This document shows positions 7,731 through 10,581 of a DNA stretch of 10,581 nt, in pieces (the stretch's first letter is position 1; each line of letters begins with the position of its first letter). Position numbers and translations under genes: made by a program. Source of the DNA: Euperipatoides rowelli (taxonomy: Eukaryota > Onychophora > Udeonychophora > Euonychophora > Peripatopsidae); assembly GCA_003024985.2 (NCBI GenBank), contig PXIH01S0037309.1, one strand, 5' to 3'. The notes under the pieces were generated by a model. The model did no database searches. It was given only the letters and a program-made list of their open reading frames with translations, and was not told where the DNA came from.

Positions 7731-8330
7731 TGACTCACATCCGGTTCCTGGTTGTAACTATGTCAAAGGTCAGCTCAAAATCCAAGATGGCTGACTTCTG
7801 GTTCCTTTTTTTAATAATAGGTTTAAGGGAATTTTAATGGAAATGATGTCATATGATGATGTATTATGATGTATTATGGGATATATTATTACCCAAAATG
7901 CATTGGAAAATCCAAGATGGTCGACTGCCGGTTCCTATTTTTGATTGGTTTAAGGGGTTTTTAAGACCAGAAGTGACATAATTTCAAATAAGTAACTTCA
8001 TGTTTCCTGTCTAGGTTCTGCCTCATCTTACCATAATACATTGTTAAATCCAAGATGGCTGACTTCCTGTTTTAGTATTTTAAGTTCTGGCTCACTTTGG
8101 ATTAAGTGGCACTTCCAGTTTAGGCCTCTCTTTTTCTGGCTCACCTTCCCATAATGCAAAATCCTATATGGCAGACCGGAAATGTGCAGAAATGTGCACG
8201 AATATCTTAGATTTTTTTTTAAATTTTATAAGTTTTTTAATTATTAAAAATGGTGACAATTTTAGTCACATCACCACTCATAATACAAAATCCAAGATGG
8301 TAGACCGGAAGTGACTTCATAGGATGGAAA
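7731..8330. repeat. degenerate ~130-bp tandem array with TCCAAGATGG core
   Basis: Five copies of a TCCAAGATGG core lie at 7781, 7911, 8049, 8162 (degenerate, TCCTATATGG) and 8291, spaced 130, 138, 113 and 129 bases. Each is preceded by an ATAATGCAAAA-like phrase. Each is followed by a CTGACTTCCTG- or CAGACCGGAAGTG-like phrase. CAAGATGG resembles the core of the YY1 consensus, and CCGGAAGTG or its inverse ACTTCC resembles ETS-family sites. Whether these bind anything is inference. Copies have diverged, so the array is old. Repeats of this CCAAGATGG...ACTTCCTG wording are, to my knowledge, widespread in animal genomes. Confidence 0.75.
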
Positions 8331-8395
8331 GAAATGATGTTTCATCAACTTAGAGTATTTTTTCTTCATTAGAGATTTTTCGATTTTTATCAAAT

Positions 8396-8820
8396 TGCCA
8401 CAGCTACCCATTATGTCATAGGTACTCAATATTTAATATGTATATATTCTATACCCTAAAGGTCATAATAGTGATTTTCAGCTTGATACATCAACATATA
8501 TAAATTAATACCCAAAATACCTCACTTTGTAGGCAATCTTTGATATTTAGTGAACTGCCACACCCACCTATGACATCATAGGTCATCAATATTTAATACA
8601 TATATACTCTATATCCAAAAGCTTACATCTAGTGATTTTCAACTTGACACGTCATCATTAACATGCAAATTAATGCCACACCCATCTATTACATCATAGG
8701 TACCATACTCAATATTTAATATGTATGTACTGTATATCCAAAAGGTCATACATAGAGATTTTCAGCTTGATATGTTATCGTTAACATATGTAAATTAATA
8801 TTCAAAGTACCACTCTTTTT
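8396..8820. repeat. three-copy tandem repeat (118-160 bp unit)
   Basis: The unit starts TGCCACACCCA and continues with (T/C)AT(A/C)GGTACTCAATATTTAATA-like and GTGATTTTCAGCTTGATA-like phrases, ending in a CATATGTAAATTAAT-like phrase. Copies begin at 8396, 8556 and 8674. The first copy is longer by about 42 bases, because a CACTTTG...TTGATATTTAGTGAAC segment follows AAATTAAT. A similar segment also precedes the first copy (about 8370-8395), so the original unit was probably about 160 bp and the third copy came from a shortened one. It is unrelated in sequence to the preceding array. Confidence 0.8.
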
Positions 8821-9074
8821 ACTGTATATATTTTATTTATTTATTTAATTATTGATCAATGAACAAAAATGCAAAATGGTAGATCTTTATCAATCGATTA
8901 CCATTAAAATAAATAGGTAACCAAGACATTTTTCAAGTGACCATCTAATCATCTTTCATTCTTTCTGTTCACTCAAAACCTTTTTGAAAGTGTCTTAGTT
9001 AGCTACCTATTCTAGATGGGCTTATGATCGATCAAGAAAGGATAACTCTACACATTACATGGTATATCCAGTAA
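8821..9074. other. A+T-rich spacer with imperfect inverted repeat
   Basis: A short (TTTA)n-like tract lies at 8830-8850. AATAGGTAACCAAGACATTTTTCAA (8912-8936) is matched, with a 4-base gap and few mismatches, by the reverse complement of 8984-9011. The two arms face each other across about 47 bases, as in a small foldback or a MITE remnant. ATGGTA...TACCAT (8876-8903) is a further short stem. No coding sequence is seen. Confidence 0.5.
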
Positions 9075-10515
9075 CTTATAATAATACGATGTATACAGTA
9101 CATTATATATGAAAATAGATCTTCTAAACGAAAATCTGCTAAATTAAATATAATTACTACTAATGATAAAACACTACTAATCTCCGATATGTCTTGCATT
9201 CCGGATTTGAATAATACTTCTACTCCAAATGACAAATAGCAGTTAAAAACAAATTACTTAAAATTCTAACTCCATTACTAATAAAATTGATACACTTAAA
9301 ATTACTGTCTTGGAAACTGACCCAGATATTATGTTTCTTGTCGAATCATGGTTGACATCTAACATCTTTGATGATGAATTATTTATCAATGGATATGGTA
9401 TAATAAGAAGGGACAGGATTGGTAAGAAAGGAGGTGGTATTATCATATATCATAAAAATTGTTTGCCAGTTGAATGTATCCCTCATTAACTCGTATCACA
9501 TGATCTTATATTGCTAAAGATATCCTCCCCTGACCATTCTATTTTATGTTGCATTACTTACAGACCCCCAAAGAACTCAGTAATTAATGACTCTCAACTT
9601 CTAAGTGATATTAAATTTGGAGCCTCTCTTACTAAAGAATTGAAATGTTCTGATTTTCTAACATTGGGCGACCTAAACCTACCTGGAATAGACTGGAAAA
9701 AGGTATCACTAATTATGGTCCAACACATTTTGGATCTACTTTCTATGATTTTGCCAATGATTTAGTTATGACTCAAGTTGTTGAATTTAACACCAGAGTT
9801 AGAAATGATTCAAGTTCGCTATTATATTTAATCCTTTCTTCTAGACCAGACTGTGTACAAAATATGAACCTTATGCATGGCCTTAGAAGAAGTGATCACT
9901 TTATAATTCAATTTGAGTTGGAGTATCATCTTTCCACAAAAATGCTAATATTGATGCAATTTCAGATGCCCTATGTTCTTTGGAGGATGGACTTAATTTT
10001 GATACTAAGGAGAAATTTCAAGATGACTAGTCTACTATTATAATAAAAATCAATGATATTATCACTAAATTTACGCCCAATAAAGTTTTCTTTAACAGTG
10101 GTAATAGTTATAAAAAATGCCCTCTATGGATTAACAATGAATTGATTGCGAAGTTAAAAACAAAAATAAAGCCTTCAGGTCCTACCTAAAATCAAAAGAT
10201 AATACTTCCTGGTTAATCTACAAATCGCAAGAAACCTTCTTAACAACAAACTTCCTGGTTAATCTACAAATCACAAGAAACCTTCTTAACAACAAACTAA
10301 GATATGCTAGAAGGTTATTCCAAAACAACTTAATAATTAACTCTGTAAACAATAAAAATTTGCTATTCTCACACTTAAAAAACAGCAAGAACCCTAATCA
10401 TTCAAAAATTAGTGAATTATATCAAGATAATTCGACTACCACAGATCCCCAAATTATGGGACTAATATTTCTGAATTCGTCACTATATTCAAGACAGGTT
10501 TTTGGAAAATATTAA
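9075..10515 (+). pseudogene. LINE (CR1/L2-like non-LTR retrotransposon) ORF2 fragment: endonuclease and linker
   Basis: The APE-type endonuclease nicks target DNA for target-primed reverse transcription. A poorly conserved Ser/Asn/Thr-rich lead (about 9075-9263) runs into SNSITNKIDTLK and PDIMFLVESWL with the catalytic Glu at 9343. Then come RIGKKGGGIIIYH, CCITYRPPK (9550-9576), GDLNLPGIDW (Asp 9670, Asn 9676), SLLYLILSSRPD and the LRRSDHFII Ser-Asp-His motif (9891-9899). The post-endonuclease linker follows (FTPNKVFF, CPLWINNELIAKL, LRYARRLFQNNL, and NSSLYSRQVF at the end). Stops lie at 9259, 9487 and 10028; frame changes lie near 9264, 9700, 9935 and 10170. No RT is present: similarity ends at TTAA (10512-10515), where another element begins. 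GDxNLPxIDW favours CR1/L2-type over other LINE groups. Confidence 0.85.
10205..10296 (+). repeat. 46-bp tandem duplication inside the LINE
   Basis: Bases 10205-10250 are repeated at 10251-10296 with one difference (G10227 against A10273). Because 46 is not a multiple of three, the two copies are read in different frames: SWLIYKSQ in the first copy and ITRNLLNNK in the second. The frame stays open from about 10169 to 10512. The near identity shows the duplication is younger than the decay of the LINE, or that both changes were recent. Confidence 0.95.
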
Positions 10516-10581
10516 CCCTTTCCACTCCAAAGTCGACTGAGAGACGCCCAAAATCAATTAGCAATTCCACTCCAAAGTCGT
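10512..10581. mobile_element. end of a piggyBac-like element inserted at TTAA, continuing past the window
   Basis: The LINE reading stops at TTAA (10512-10515), followed directly by CCCTTTCCACTCC. TTAA target sites and terminal repeats starting CCC(T)TT are the hallmark of piggyBac-family transposons. The sequence beyond no longer resembles LINE protein. A 16-base word TTCCACTCCAAAGTCG recurs 45 bases apart (10520-10535 and 10565-10580), as expected for subterminal repeats. AGTCGACT (10531-10538) is a perfect palindrome. The other end lies outside the window. Alternatively, this is the start of a satellite array with a 45-bp unit. Confidence 0.5.

Noticed and set aside
9032-9446. Two minus-strand open frames
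   Set aside because: They lie opposite the LINE endonuclease and its lead and show no motif of their own.
1-10581. CRISPR array, tRNA or rRNA genes, bacterial operon signals
   Set aside because: No regular spacer-repeat pattern, no tRNA B-box or cloverleaf and no rRNA core sequence was recognised; all coding similarity is to animal retroelements.

Overview
The window reads as non-coding, transposon-rich DNA from an animal nuclear genome. It is strongly A+T-rich, has no operon-like gene packing and contains long A/T and C homopolymers. It holds decayed metazoan retroelements (a Mag/K02A2.6-type Ty3/gypsy element and a CR1/L2-like LINE), DNA-transposon ends and tandem repeats. AGGCCTA-type words (about 980 and 2690) are, in my experience, common in aquatic invertebrates; the species assignment is only a guess. 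Single N bases at 430, 686 and 7459 indicate a draft assembly.

Layout. 1-1397 is A+T-rich with a small CpG-richer pocket (60-170) and a possible interspersed repeat (600-780). At 1398-1649 there is a plausible internal coding exon of 84 codons, phase 0 at both ends, with a TTTATTTGTAG acceptor and a CAG|GTAATC donor. At 1879-1914 there is a possible 12-codon first exon (ATG GCT GAC ... before GTATGT). 2050-2137 is a cluster of competing hairpins, followed at 2153 by a hAT-like terminal motif. A perfect, spacerless 54-bp palindrome lies at 3192-3245.

3819-6830 is a heavily mutated gypsy pol: protease/RT spacer, RT, RNase H and integrase. No gag and no LTRs are visible, and the integrase C-terminus is missing. 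Between RT and RNase H it is split by a ~712-bp element (4803-5514) with inverted CATTAGGC ends and GTTCGTCATTA subterminal repeats. The protein homology stops at one edge and resumes at the other, so this is a nested insertion.

6831-7730 is featureless A+T-rich DNA with one hairpin. 7731-8330 is a degenerate ~130-bp tandem array built around TCCAAGATGG. 8396-8820 is a second, unrelated tandem array with three copies. 8912-9011 is an imperfect inverted repeat.

9075-10515 is a LINE fragment with an APE-type endonuclease and the following linker, broken by stops, frameshifts and a 46-bp tandem duplication. It ends at TTAA, where CCCTTT begins (10512-10521). This is the signature of a piggyBac-like element inserted in the LINE and running off the window edge.

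No intact gene is present. The two candidate host exons are the only sequences likely to be functional coding DNA. The main story is layered: old retroelements, each later split by a DNA transposon.
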